Source: Tabrizicola sp. TH137 (lineage in GTDB: Bacteria; Pseudomonadota; Alphaproteobacteria; Rhodobacterales; Rhodobacteraceae). Taken from it: a stretch of 64,000 nucleotides of DNA. Below are positions 8,689-16,842 of this stretch, piece by piece. Position 1 is the first letter of the stretch. Each line of letters opens with the position of its first letter. The notes below the pieces were generated by a model. It was not told the origin of the DNA, searched no databases, and saw nothing but the letters and a program-made list of their open reading frames with translations. The position numbers and the translations under genes were made by a program. The stretch is from contig NZ_PKRQ01000006.1 in NCBI RefSeq assembly GCF_002855575.1, positions 248,001 through 312,000 on the forward strand, read 5' to 3'.

Positions 8689-9690
8689 ATGAGCATCACG
8701 ATCCAGACCCAGGTGCCGACGACCACCCCGGTCACCACCGACGGCACCAAGAACACAGGCCAGGTTTCCACCACCGGCAGCGGCATCTCCGGCACGACGG
8801 GGACCAGCGGCACCACCGGCGTTCCGCCGCAGACCGGGCAGACCCAGACAGGGCAGACCCAGACCGGGACCCTCACCCAGACCAGCGGCACGCGCAGCGG
8901 CAATACGACGGAAACCAAGAACCGCGTCTCGGATGCACAGACCCAGGGGATGGAAAAGGCCTATGAACTCCTGAACAAGCTGATCAAGAGCCTGCGGGAC
9001 CCTGACCAACTCGCCGCGCTGCTGATCGAAATGAACGACTTGCAGCGCCAGAACGCGCTGGATCAGCGCCTGTCATCGCGCGACATCGCGAAAAGCCAGT
9101 TGGAAGGTCAGGCCGCCGAAATGATGCAGGCCGCGGTCAAGGAAATGGCCGCTGCCGCCGTGGCCGTCGCCATGGCCGTCGTCACATTCGCCGTTTCCTT
9201 CGCCGGCACCCTGAAGATGGGGGGCGAAATCAAGGAAGGGGCGCAGGCGGGATCCAAGTCCGCCTCCATCTCCGAAAAGGTCTCGGCGATGAAGGATGAC
9301 TTCCAGAAGCACATGAACAACATGAGCCCCGAAATGGCCAAGAAGATGGAGATGAAGATCGCCTCCATCGAAAAGTCGGCGGCCAAGCTCGACCTCGCCT
9401 CGAACATCGGGTTCCGCAATTCCGATCAGACGAACCTCGTGACGCAGGCCTTGTCCACCCTTCTGCGCGGGGTCAGCGAAGCCATGGAAGGCACGCTGCG
9501 CGGCTTTGCAAAAATGGATGACGCGCAGGGCCAGATCCTTGCCGCCAATGCCGAAGACACCAAGGCCGATGCCGACCAGATCAAGTCCTACATGGATGCC
9601 GTCGATGATCTGCTGAAGTCCGCCCTGGATTTCATCCAGAAACTCAACGATGCCGAGGTCGAAATGATGGCCTCCGCCTCCCGGCTCTAG
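8689..9690 (+). CDS. sctB: SctB, minor translocon protein (YopD/IpaC/SipC-like)
   Basis: A 333-residue protein starting 26 bp after sctE. Residues 1-78 are a Thr/Gly/Ser/Gln leader with a short internal repeat (TGQTQTGQTQTG). There is a single hydrophobic segment at about 153-174 (MAAAAVAVAMAVVTFAVSFAG) and long amphipathic helices on both sides, including a Lys/Met-rich coiled coil near 195-235. One membrane helix plus C-terminal coiled coil fits the smaller translocator that completes the pore with SctE. Gene order chaperone-sctE-sctB matches lcrH-yopB-yopD. Cellular location after export would be the target membrane. Confidence 0.83.
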   Translation: MSITIQTQVPTTTPVTTDGTKNTGQVSTTGSGISGTTGTSGTTGVPPQTGQTQTGQTQTGTLTQTSGTRSGNTTETKNRVSDAQTQGMEKAYELLNKLIKSLRDPDQLAALLIEMNDLQRQNALDQRLSSRDIAKSQLEGQAAEMMQAAVKEMAAAAVAVAMAVVTFAVSFAGTLKMGGEIKEGAQAGSKSASISEKVSAMKDDFQKHMNNMSPEMAKKMEMKIASIEKSAAKLDLASNIGFRNSDQTNLVTQALSTLLRGVSEAMEGTLRGFAKMDDAQGQILAANAEDTKADADQIKSYMDAVDDLLKSALDFIQKLNDAEVEMMASASRL

Positions 9691-9699
9691 GCCAAAGCC

Positions 9700-10251
9700 G
9701 TGTCGGCTGACCTGCGTCAGGTCCTCGCGGTTCTCTTCAACGCCCTCAGCCTCGGCCCGCCTCCCGCAAATCCCGAGGCGGCCGAGCTGTTCGAGGTTGA
9801 TGACGCCCGCTGCACCGTGTCTCGGGCAGCGTCGGGAACAGAGGTCCTGCTCACCCTGGAAATCGGCACCCTGACGCGCGACCCCCATGCCGGGGCTGAC
9901 CGGCTCCGTCGCCTGCTGCGATCATCGCTCGGGCTCGCCCTCGTCAATCGCGCCGCGATTGTCTGTGACGATCCGCCGGATGAGGCGGGTCTGCGCGCCC
10001 TGCATTCCGGCATGGCCTCCGCCCCCGCCCTGCGCTTCAAGGCTGTCGCGCAGATCGGCAACAACCGCCCCGCCGAAATCATCGCCGCGCTTCAGGACGT
10101 GATCCAGCTCCGCACCGTCGCACTCGACTATCTGCTGCGGGACGATACGCCCTTCGGCACCGACGAGGCTGGACCGTCCCTCGTCCCCGGCTCCCCGGCA
10201 AACCCGTCCGGGCCGGACGACCGGTCCGGGTTCCTCATCTTCCAGCCATGA
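9700..10251 (+). CDS. Unrecognised protein in the translocator operon, possible class I chaperone
   Basis: A 183-residue open frame from GTG 9700, 9 bp after the sctB stop. The pattern is an N-terminal helix (DLRQVLAVLFNALSLG), strands around residues 30-60 (AELFEVDD, TVSRAASGTEVLLTLEIGTL), an Arg-rich helix, then a Pro/Gly/Ser-rich tail ending in FLIFQP. That order resembles the CesT fold, and the position after translocator genes suits an accessory chaperone. I do not recognise a specific family and no catalytic motif is visible. A real gene is supported by strong GC bias at codon third positions and tight spacing. Confidence 0.6.
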   Translation: MSADLRQVLAVLFNALSLGPPPANPEAAELFEVDDARCTVSRAASGTEVLLTLEIGTLTRDPHAGADRLRRLLRSSLGLALVNRAAIVCDDPPDEAGLRALHSGMASAPALRFKAVAQIGNNRPAEIIAALQDVIQLRTVALDYLLRDDTPFGTDEAGPSLVPGSPANPSGPDDRSGFLIFQP

Positions 10252-10273
10252 CCACGATCCCAGGAGAAGCCCC

Positions 10274-10750
10274 ATGAAAGGCGAACATTTCATCGCGCTG
10301 CAAAGGCAGATTCTGGCCGAAGTCGTGGAACAGCCGCTGATGCAGCGCATGGGCCTCAAGGATGGCGATCTCTACGGTGCCGCCGTCGCCGCCACTGCAT
10401 CCCTGCGGTCAGGCGATTTCGACAAGGCGCTCAACGCCTTTGCGCATCTTCTGCTGCTCGACCCGGTCAACCCCGACTTCCACGCCGGTCTGGCCGAGGC
10501 GGCACTTGGCGTGAACGACTACGCCATCGCGCTGCAAAGCGCCTCTGTCGTCGTCGCGGCGAACCCTTCTGCACCGGATGGCTATTTCCTCTCGGCCCGG
10601 GCCTGCATCGGCCTCAAGGAACCCGCGCTCGCGCTCGAAGACCTGGCAGAGGCAGAGCGTCTGGCGCTGAAATCGGGGGCAGCCGCGATCATCGACGCCA
10701 CGCGAAAGCTCAGGGCCCTGATCCGCGACGCCGAGCCTGCCGCACAATGA
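10274..10750 (+). CDS. LcrH/SycD-like TPR protein, second copy
   Basis: A 158-residue protein with AGGAGAAG just before ATG 10274. The N-terminal helix is followed by LYGAAVAATASLRSGDFDKALNAF-type repeats (not written in full), HAGLAEAALGVNDYAIAL and YFLSARACIGLKEPALAL, a clear run of three TPRs in SycD register. It overlaps the next gene by 4 bp (ATGA). It is distinct from the copy at 6999 and may serve another hydrophobic or filament-forming substrate. Function as export chaperone is inferred from family and position. Confidence 0.75.
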   Translation: MKGEHFIALQRQILAEVVEQPLMQRMGLKDGDLYGAAVAATASLRSGDFDKALNAFAHLLLLDPVNPDFHAGLAEAALGVNDYAIALQSASVVVAANPSAPDGYFLSARACIGLKEPALALEDLAEAERLALKSGAAAIIDATRKLRALIRDAEPAAQ

Positions 10751-11301
10751 CCGCCGCGCTGCTGGCACAGCGGATGCTGGATGGCCTGTCCGACACGGCC
10801 CGCGCCGAGATGGAGGATGTCCTCGCAGAATTGTCGCGCGGCGGTCAGGGTGATCTGGTCGCCCTCTTCTCGGCGCTTCTCGACGGTCAGGACCTCACCA
10901 CCGCCCTGAACCTCCCGGACGGGACGGTCGCCCTGCTCTATGCGCAGGCCCATGCCCGGTTCAATGCCGGGCAACTCACCGATGCGCTCGGCCTGTTTCA
11001 GGCCCTCGTCGTTCTGGCCCCCAAGGTCAAGGATCACTGGCTTGGCCTCGGCATCTGCCTGCGCCTCTCCAACAGCCTCGCCGGGGCACGGCTCGCCTTC
11101 GCCGCTGCCCTCGATCTTGCAGCAGACTGCCCCGCCGTCACCTATCATCTGGCCGAACTCTGCCTCGCCGAAGACAAGCTGGATCAGGCCCGCGCGCTGA
11201 TGCAGGCGTTTGCGACCTTCGAGGACAGCAGCTTGAAGCAAACGATCCTGCCCGAGGCGCGGCGGCTGATCACGGCGATCCACCTGCGGACGGGCGCATG
11301 A
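10747..11301 (+). CDS. LcrH/SycD-like TPR protein, third copy
   Basis: A 184-residue protein overlapping the previous gene (ATGA at 10747-10750). Three TPRs are visible from about residue 60: LYAQAHARFNAGQLTDALGL, HWLGLGICLRLSNSLAGARL and YHLAELCLAEDKLDQARAL. The N-terminal 55 residues are helical and Leu-rich. It is most similar in layout to the copies at 6999 and 10274. Three class II chaperone-like genes beside only one sctE/sctB pair is unusual and suggests extra clients, possibly the protein encoded next or the large secreted proteins at 27.9-31.4 kb. Confidence 0.72.
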   Translation: MTAALLAQRMLDGLSDTARAEMEDVLAELSRGGQGDLVALFSALLDGQDLTTALNLPDGTVALLYAQAHARFNAGQLTDALGLFQALVVLAPKVKDHWLGLGICLRLSNSLAGARLAFAAALDLAADCPAVTYHLAELCLAEDKLDQARALMQAFATFEDSSLKQTILPEARRLITAIHLRTGA

Positions 11302-11332
11302 CGGGCAGGGGCGGATCTCCGGCGGAAGGGCC

Positions 11333-12235
11333 GTGCCCACCGTGCTAGCGACCCTCTTCCCCCTCCTGCGCGCCGCCGCCGCAGCCGAGATTGCCCGCGC
11401 CTTCGCACCGCAGGCCGACACCCCGCCCGACCTTCCCGTCCCGGCCGCCAAAGGACAGTCACCCGCCTCCCCGCCGCCGTCGGGCGCAGCCGCCGCTGTC
11501 CTGAACGCAGCCACCCTTCCCGCCACCGATCCGGGGCTCACCGGGCTTGCCGCCCCGCACCCCCTCTCGCCCCGGCTTTCCGGCCTGTCCGACCCGGCCT
11601 CGCCGAAATCCGGCCTTGCCCTCACTCCTCCCCCCCTGTCCGGCGAGGATCGGCCGGATGCGTCCGAAAGACCCGCCCGCCCCGCCACCACGGCACCCGT
11701 GCCAGCCACAACCGCGCCCCCCGATCCCGGCCCGGCGGCCCCGTCCCACCTCAAGGCCGCCTTTCCCGCCGCTCTGGACGAGGCGATGTCCTACGGCGCC
11801 TTCCCCTTCACCCTCGGCGGAACAGGGGCCTCTGCCGCCGCCCTCGTGATCTTCAACGCGGCGATGAGCCCGTCCTGGCCCCCTGCCCTGCGCCTTGACC
11901 CGCTTTCCCCCGAGTCGCAGCCCATCCGCCTCGCCGGCAGTCAGCTTGCGCAGATGACGCCTGAGGAAACCGCCGAATTCCTGGCGAGGATGGCCGCGCT
12001 CTTCGGGTTCCTGCTGCTGGTCAAGAAACGCCTGTCGCGCAGCCTTCGGGAAGAGAAGGAAAGCATCCTCGGCCTTTTCGCACTCTTCGGCGTGGCGATG
12101 GATACGCTGGTGAAAGGGATGCAACTGGCCTTTGACCTGACCGCAGAACAAAGGGCCCTCCTCGAAAGGGTGGCGGTCGAAACCGAAGGGCAACCCGCCG
12201 GCCTGGGTGGCCGGCGGCATCGGCTGAAACTCTGA
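11333..12235 (+). CDS. Orphan Pro/Ala-rich T3SS-linked protein
   Basis: A 300-residue frame from GTG 11333. Residues 30-145 are Pro/Ala/Ser/Thr low complexity. The C-terminal part from about 150 is folded-looking: hydrophobic GGTGASAAALVIF, then MTPEETAEFLARMAALFGFLLLVKKRL and a charged helix followed by ILGLFALFGVAMDTLVKGMQLAF. I do not recognise a family. A disordered N-terminus with amphipathic or membrane-active C-terminal helices would suit a secreted effector or accessory protein, with the TPR genes directly upstream as possible chaperones. Its stop directly abuts the convergent ExbD-like stop. Gene reality is supported by codon-position GC bias; function is unknown. Confidence 0.55.
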   Translation: MPTVLATLFPLLRAAAAAEIARAFAPQADTPPDLPVPAAKGQSPASPPPSGAAAAVLNAATLPATDPGLTGLAAPHPLSPRLSGLSDPASPKSGLALTPPPLSGEDRPDASERPARPATTAPVPATTAPPDPGPAAPSHLKAAFPAALDEAMSYGAFPFTLGGTGASAAALVIFNAAMSPSWPPALRLDPLSPESQPIRLAGSQLAQMTPEETAEFLARMAALFGFLLLVKKRLSRSLREEKESILGLFALFGVAMDTLVKGMQLAFDLTAEQRALLERVAVETEGQPAGLGGRRHRLKL

Positions 12236-12913
12236 TCATCGCCAGCGCCGCCTCACCGCAAACAGCAGCCAGACCGACAGCGCGAGGCACAGCGCATTCC
12301 CCAGGACCCGCAGCCCGGCCATCCAGCGGGCCAATACCGACTGCCCCGCCGCCTCGACCTCCACCCCGCCCGCAGCACCTGCCACCGGCCCCGCCTGAAG
12401 CAACCGCAGCAGCGGCGGGCGGATCGACGCCGGGTCGCGCCCCGCCCGTATCGCCAGAAAGGCGGGGCTAAAGGCTGATACGCCGTCTTGCGGCACGTCG
12501 CGCCGCAGAACCTGCGGCACGGTCACCTCCGTCACCTGCATGCCGCGCTCTGCGGCCTTCGCGCGGAACGCGGCATGATGCTTAGCCGAAAAGACAAACA
12601 CCACCGCCCGGCCCGGCCAGGGTTCGGGATGGTCGGCCAGCAGCGCCATCCCGTCCGCCCGTGGCACAAAGGCCCCGCCCGCCGTCAGTTCCACCACCAG
12701 AACCTCGGGATCGGGTCGCAGCCGCAGAAACAGCGCATCGCTCTGCGCCTTCCCCGAAAGAGGCACCGCCAGATCGGCGGCGATCACCCGCGCCGCCCCA
12801 GGCGCGCGGCCCGCCGCGCCGGACAGCCCCGCCGCCATCAGAAGGATCACCAGCACCACGACCAGATTCGCGCCGATATCGGCCGTTACGGCACCCCGCG
12901 CCTCCTCATCCAC
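12236..12913 (-). CDS. ExbD/TolR-like membrane protein 2, last gene of the sctV operon
   Basis: A 225-residue frame from GTG 12913, overlapping the preceding stop by 8 bp. The longer frame from 13039 reads through the previous gene. The N-terminus is charged, then one membrane helix begins at about residue 11 (DIGANLVVVLVILLMAAGL). A periplasmic alpha/beta region follows (VIAADLAVPLSG, FLRLRPDPEVLVVEL), and a second hydrophobic segment closes the C-terminus (LGNALCLALSVWLLFAV). Single N-terminal helix plus periplasmic domain, directly after an ExbB-like gene, is ExbD/TolR topology. The conserved membrane Asp is not at the usual position, so family membership is tentative. Confidence 0.55.
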   Translation of the reverse strand: MDEEARGAVTADIGANLVVVLVILLMAAGLSGAAGRAPGAARVIAADLAVPLSGKAQSDALFLRLRPDPEVLVVELTAGGAFVPRADGMALLADHPEPWPGRAVVFVFSAKHHAAFRAKAAERGMQVTEVTVPQVLRRDVPQDGVSAFSPAFLAIRAGRDPASIRPPLLRLLQAGPVAGAAGGVEVEAAGQSVLARWMAGLRVLGNALCLALSVWLLFAVRRRWR

Positions 12914-13352
12914 CGCAGGCCACCCCCCCGGCCACCAGCCTTGGCCGCGCGCAAGGTCCTGCCAGGCGCACCCGCCGCATCTCGGCCAAACCCGCACGCG
13001 ACAGGGCGGTGTCCAGAAGAAAGGCACTATCCGCCGCATCCTCGGCGATGATCACCCAGACTTGCCCGTCCACCCCCCGCGCCCAATCCTCCACCACGCC
13101 GGCCAGCACGGCATCCAGCGGCACGCGAAGCGGCGCGCCGTCGCCATGCCGCAGAACCACCTCCTCCGCCCGCGCCAACACCAGCGAGACAGGCGCCGCA
13201 CCGATCTGCGCACCGATCTCCGCTTCGGTCTCTGCGGCAAGTGTCCCGCGCAAGGCCTGAGATGTGATGCAAAGCAGCACGATCAGAACGGCGGCAAGGC
13301 TGAAGAACAGGTCGGTCGCCCCGATCTCCTCCCCCGCGCCGCCAAGACTCAT
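12906..13352 (-). CDS. ExbD/TolR-like membrane protein 1
   Basis: A 148-residue frame from ATG 13352, whose start overlaps the ExbB-like stop (ATGA). The N-terminal helix reads EIGATDLFFSLAAVLIVLLC, beginning with an acidic residue and IGA exactly as in the neighbouring ExbD-like protein, with an Asp at residue 13. The rest is a soluble alpha/beta domain (APVSLVLARAEEVVLRHG, GQVWVIIAED) that would be periplasmic. The layout matches ExbD/TolR/MotB-type stator partners that gate proton flow with an ExbB/TolQ/MotA channel. No peptidoglycan-binding domain is visible, so it is unlike MotB. Confidence 0.6.
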   Translation of the reverse strand: MSLGGAGEEIGATDLFFSLAAVLIVLLCITSQALRGTLAAETEAEIGAQIGAAPVSLVLARAEEVVLRHGDGAPLRVPLDAVLAGVVEDWARGVDGQVWVIIAEDAADSAFLLDTALSRAGLAEMRRVRLAGPCARPRLVAGGVACGG

Positions 13353-14131
13353 GTCCGCGCCGCCTCGCGATCCACGAGAAGCACCAGCAGAAAGCTGCAA
13401 CCTGCCGCGCCCACCAGACCGACCAGCGTCGTCTCGAAGGCCGTCGAAAGCCCTGCGATCACCTCGGTCAGCGCGCCCTCCCTCTGCCCCTCCGCAGCGA
13501 AAACATCCGGCAGGCTGCCCAGCGCCTCGATCAGCCCGGCGATCGTGCCCAGAAAGCCCAGCAGCGGCAGCATCGCCACAAGCGCCCGGATCAGCCGTTC
13601 CCGCGGGGCTGACAGGTGGCCCGTCGCGGCATCCGCCAGGGCGACAAGCGTCGCCGCAAGCGCAAGCGTGATGACGAAATGATAGGGCGACGAGGCCAGC
13701 AGCCGCGCCAGCCCCGGCGCCGTCAACACCAGCGCCGCGCAGAGACAGCCGGCAAGGACCGCCGCAAAGGGAAACAGCGCCAGCGTCGGCAGATGCCGCG
13801 CAGATCCCGGCATCAAGGCCAAGCCCGCCGCGGTTGCCGCCGCGACGAAGGGCCAGAACCCGAACCCCGCCAGATACTCGGCCCGCAACCCCGTGCTGCC
13901 GCAGACAAGGGCAAAGACCAGGATCGGCCACAGCCCGCAGAGCAGCCGCGCCACCGCCCCAAGCGGCGGCACCGCTGCGGACAGCACGAACAGGAGCAGC
14001 GCCCCCCCCGGCAGGGCGGCCAGCTCCGCGATCCGCGCCGCAGCAGCCAGCGCTTCGGGCATCAGCGCCAGGCCGATCCCGTAGAAGATCACCGCCATCC
14101 CCGACAGGACGATGGCAGCCCCCCGCCTCAT
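13349..14131 (-). CDS. ExbB/TolQ/MotA-family proton channel protein in the T3SS locus
   Basis: A 260-residue polytopic membrane protein with 6-7 hydrophobic segments. The C-terminal part carries the MotA/TolQ/ExbB signature: LPLLGFLGTIAGLIEALGSL (about 190-209), then LTEVIAGLSTAFETTLVGL and a final membrane helix. In known systems this family forms a pentameric channel that couples proton flow to work in the envelope. Its start overlaps the sctV stop and its stop overlaps the ExbD-like start, so it is a true member of the sctV operon. I know of no standard T3SS component of this family, so its role here is open: energising export, the secretin or cell-wall remodelling. Confidence 0.75.
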   Translation of the reverse strand: MRRGAAIVLSGMAVIFYGIGLALMPEALAAAARIAELAALPGGALLLFVLSAAVPPLGAVARLLCGLWPILVFALVCGSTGLRAEYLAGFGFWPFVAAATAAGLALMPGSARHLPTLALFPFAAVLAGCLCAALVLTAPGLARLLASSPYHFVITLALAATLVALADAATGHLSAPRERLIRALVAMLPLLGFLGTIAGLIEALGSLPDVFAAEGQREGALTEVIAGLSTAFETTLVGLVGAAGCSFLLVLLVDREAART

Positions 14132-16239
14132 CGCAGCTCGATCCGTTCCAGAGGCTGGATGTTCACCTGCGCCGTCAGTTCCTGGAAGGACAGAACCGCC
14201 AGATCGGGAAAGTCGCGCTCCACGATCTTGCGGAAGAACCGCCGGATATCCATCGGGGCCAGGACGACGGGCTTCATCGCATGACGGCTGAAATCGCCGA
14301 TCGTTTCCTTCAGCGCGGCGATCAGGCGGCGATGCGCCTCGGGCGACAGCGCAAGATAGGAGGCGCCGCTCGTCTGCCGCACCGCGCCCCGGATCTCATC
14401 CTCCACCTGCTTGGACAGCAGATAGGCCGAAAGCACGCTCTGCCCGCCCGAGAATTTGTGCGTGATATAGCGGTTCAGTGCCGACCGGACATGTTCGGTC
14501 AACAGGATCGGGTCCTTCTCGCGCTGCCCCCATTCCACCAGCGCCTCAAGGATCGTCCGCATGTCGCGGATCGAGATATCCTCTGAAACCATCCGTTGAA
14601 GAACATCCGCGATGGTGATCACCGGCAGGGTCCGCGTTACCTCGCGCACCAGTTCGGCAAAGTTCGTCTCCATCTGCTTCATCAGGAACATGGTTTCCTG
14701 CACCCCGACGAATTCCCCCGCATGGGACTTGAGCGTATGCGCCAGGTGATAGGTCAGCATCGTGGGCAGGGTGAAAGTCTGGATGCCCGCGTTGCGCAGC
14801 ACCGGCTCGTGCTTGGCCGGCACCCAGAGACTCGGGACATTCGGCAGGAAATCCTCGCCCCGCTCATGCGGGATCTGGAACATCTCAAGGTTCTGCACCG
14901 TCTCGCGCACCAGAAGATGGCCGGGGCGCGCCGTGCCCACCGCGACCGGAATCTCGTTCACCAGAATCCGGTACTGGTCCTTTTCCAGCGTATCGTTCAG
15001 CCGCAGGTGAACGCCGGGGAAGGGCACGCCCAGATCGAAATACAGCGCCCGCCGGACCTTCGCCACCTCGGCATCCAGCCGCTTGGGCTGGATATAGCCG
15101 CGCACGCTGGACGAGATATCCACGATCAGCGGCACGGTCAGGGCAAAGCTGACCGGTTCCACCTTCTCGACCGGTTCATCGTCATTGGCCGGAAAGCTCG
15201 GCATCGCAAGCGCGGGCGACCCGGCCGCCGCCAGCGCGGGCATGCTGCGGCCCTCGCTCTCATCCGCCCGGGCCTTGCGCTTTCGCGCGATATACCATCC
15301 GCCAAGACCGGTCACTGCGGCAAGGAACAGGAAGGTCAAGGGCGGGAACCCGGGGACCAGCGCAAAGCAGAACAGGATGAACCCCGCGATCATGAGCGCC
15401 TTCGGCTCATTCACCAGTTGCGCGCCGATATCGGTGCCAAGGTTCTTCGACTCGTCATCCGATGCGATCCGGGTGACGATGAACCCCGCCGTGATCGACA
15501 CGAACAGCGCCGGGATCTGGCTCACCAGCCCGTCGCCGATCGTCAGCAGGGCATAGCGGTCCAGCGCATCGCCCATCGTCATCCCCTTCTGCGAGGTGCC
15601 GACAATGATCCCCCCGATCAGGTTGACAAAGATGATGATGATGGACGCGATGGCATCGCCCTTCACGAACTTCATCGCCCCGTCCATCGACCCGTAAAGC
15701 TGGCTTTCCTTCTCCAGCTTCGCACGCCGCGCCTTGGCGGTTTCAAGGTCGATCAGCCCGGCCCGCATGTCGCTGTCGATCGACATCTGCTTTCCCGGCA
15801 TCGCATCCAGCGAAAACCGCGCCGAAACCTCGGCCACCCGTTCCGATCCCTTGGTGATCACGATGAAGTTCACGATGGTCAAAATCAGGAAGACGATCAT
15901 CCCGACGACCAAATTCCCCTGAATCACGAAATTCCCGAAGGTCTCCACGATATGGCCCGCATCCGCCTCCAGCAGGATCAGCCGCGTCGTGGTGATCGAC
16001 AGCGCCAGCCGGAACAGCGTGGACAGAAGGAGGATCGACGGAAAGGCTGAAAAGGCCACGATGTCATTCAGATAGATCGCCGCCATCAGCATCACGGCCG
16101 CAAGGCAGAGGTTGATGGCGATCAGGAAATCCACCAGCGCCGTCGGCAGCGGCATGATCATCATGAAGACGATGCAGACCAGAAGGATGGCAAGCACGAG
16201 GTCCTGCCGCTTCGACATCTTGGTAAGGAAACCTGTCAC
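14128..16239 (-). CDS. sctV: SctV, major export gate protein
   Basis: A 703-residue protein of the SctV/FlhA/YscV family. The N-terminal half has about eight membrane segments. The FHIPEP-family signature is clear (RVAEVSARFSLDAMPGKQMS, then DSD), and the C-terminal half is the cytoplasmic ring-forming domain that docks gatekeeper and chaperone complexes. The start is GTG 16239, with GGGAG 6 bp upstream; the in-frame ATG at 16218 lacks a ribosome site. It heads a four-gene operon with ExbB- and ExbD-like genes, all overlapping by ATGA or similar. A Crp-like dyad and -10 lie at 16295-16336. Length matches the family. Confidence 0.97.
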   Translation of the reverse strand: MTGFLTKMSKRQDLVLAILLVCIVFMMIMPLPTALVDFLIAINLCLAAVMLMAAIYLNDIVAFSAFPSILLLSTLFRLALSITTTRLILLEADAGHIVETFGNFVIQGNLVVGMIVFLILTIVNFIVITKGSERVAEVSARFSLDAMPGKQMSIDSDMRAGLIDLETAKARRAKLEKESQLYGSMDGAMKFVKGDAIASIIIIFVNLIGGIIVGTSQKGMTMGDALDRYALLTIGDGLVSQIPALFVSITAGFIVTRIASDDESKNLGTDIGAQLVNEPKALMIAGFILFCFALVPGFPPLTFLFLAAVTGLGGWYIARKRKARADESEGRSMPALAAAGSPALAMPSFPANDDEPVEKVEPVSFALTVPLIVDISSSVRGYIQPKRLDAEVAKVRRALYFDLGVPFPGVHLRLNDTLEKDQYRILVNEIPVAVGTARPGHLLVRETVQNLEMFQIPHERGEDFLPNVPSLWVPAKHEPVLRNAGIQTFTLPTMLTYHLAHTLKSHAGEFVGVQETMFLMKQMETNFAELVREVTRTLPVITIADVLQRMVSEDISIRDMRTILEALVEWGQREKDPILLTEHVRSALNRYITHKFSGGQSVLSAYLLSKQVEDEIRGAVRQTSGASYLALSPEAHRRLIAALKETIGDFSRHAMKPVVLAPMDIRRFFRKIVERDFPDLAVLSFQELTAQVNIQPLERIELR

Positions 16240-16294
16240 CCGTCACTCCCGCACAACGATCCGCGCGGGCGCGTGAATCGGCATCTTTGCCGCC

Positions 16295-16336
16295 AGAATG
16301 ACCCCAAGCCGCCTGCCGCGGGGTATTGGTTGTCAC
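16295..16336 (-). promoter_or_regulatory. Crp-like operator and -10 for the sctV-exbBD-like operon
   Basis: Read leftward: GTGACAACCAATAC (16336-16323), exactly 22 bp, then CATTCT (16300-16295), with a predicted start near 16288. The left half-site GTGA is perfect Crp-type; the right half (ATAC) is degenerate but keeps the terminal AC found in all seven sites. Confidence 0.45.
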
Positions 16337-16419
16337 ACGCCGACGGAAAAAACTGTGCCACACCAAGGCCAAGCGGGGCCGCGACAGGCCTCCGGAAAAC
16401 ACAGGCATGGGGTGGCTGC

Positions 16420-16779
16420 GTGACCTTCCGCATCGGGACCGAAGATCTGCGACTGCTGGCCGAAATCGGCTTTCTCGGCATCGGCCGTGGCCGCGCGGCC
16501 GATGCCGCCGCGATCTTCGCCTTCCTGCGCCTCCAGCGCCCCGATCTGGAGGCGGGCCATGTCGGCGGGGCGCTGTCCGAACTGGCGCAGGGCCGCCCGG
16601 CCGAGGCGGCGGAAATGCTGCGCAACGCCCCGCAGACCGAATCCGTCCTCGCCTTCCGCGCGCTGGCGCATGGCCGGGCGGGCGACAGGCGCATGGCGCA
16701 GGAAATTCTGGGCGATCTCGGCTTCATGCGGGCCGGGATGGCGGTGATGGAAATCGCGGAAGGCGCGGCAAAGGGCTGA
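16420..16779 (+). CDS. HrpB1/YscG-like TPR protein upstream of sctI
   Basis: A 119-residue protein from GTG 16420; the longer frame from 16273 crosses the divergent promoter. Helix pairs such as LLAEIGFLGIGRGRAADAAA, HVGGALSELAQGRPAEAAEM and VLAFRALAHGRAGDRRMAQE are TPR-like. In Xanthomonas hrpB1 directly precedes hrpB2 (sctI) and hrcJ (sctJ), the same order as here, and HrpB1/YscG-type proteins are TPR partners of needle or pilus subunits. It begins the rightward core operon that runs to sctS. No obvious promoter could be assigned in the 16337-16419 stretch. Confidence 0.6.
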   Translation: MTFRIGTEDLRLLAEIGFLGIGRGRAADAAAIFAFLRLQRPDLEAGHVGGALSELAQGRPAEAAEMLRNAPQTESVLAFRALAHGRAGDRRMAQEILGDLGFMRAGMAVMEIAEGAAKG

Positions 16780-16842
16780 CGCGGGTCGCGCCCGCGCCGC
16801 CGGTCCGGCGGAGCGGCTGATGTAAAGGGTATGGAGGTTCCG

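Noticed and set aside
16337-16419. Crp-like site GTGCCACACCAAGG (16355-16368) for the core operon
   Set aside because: The right half-site does not match and no -10 lies 21-22 bp downstream.
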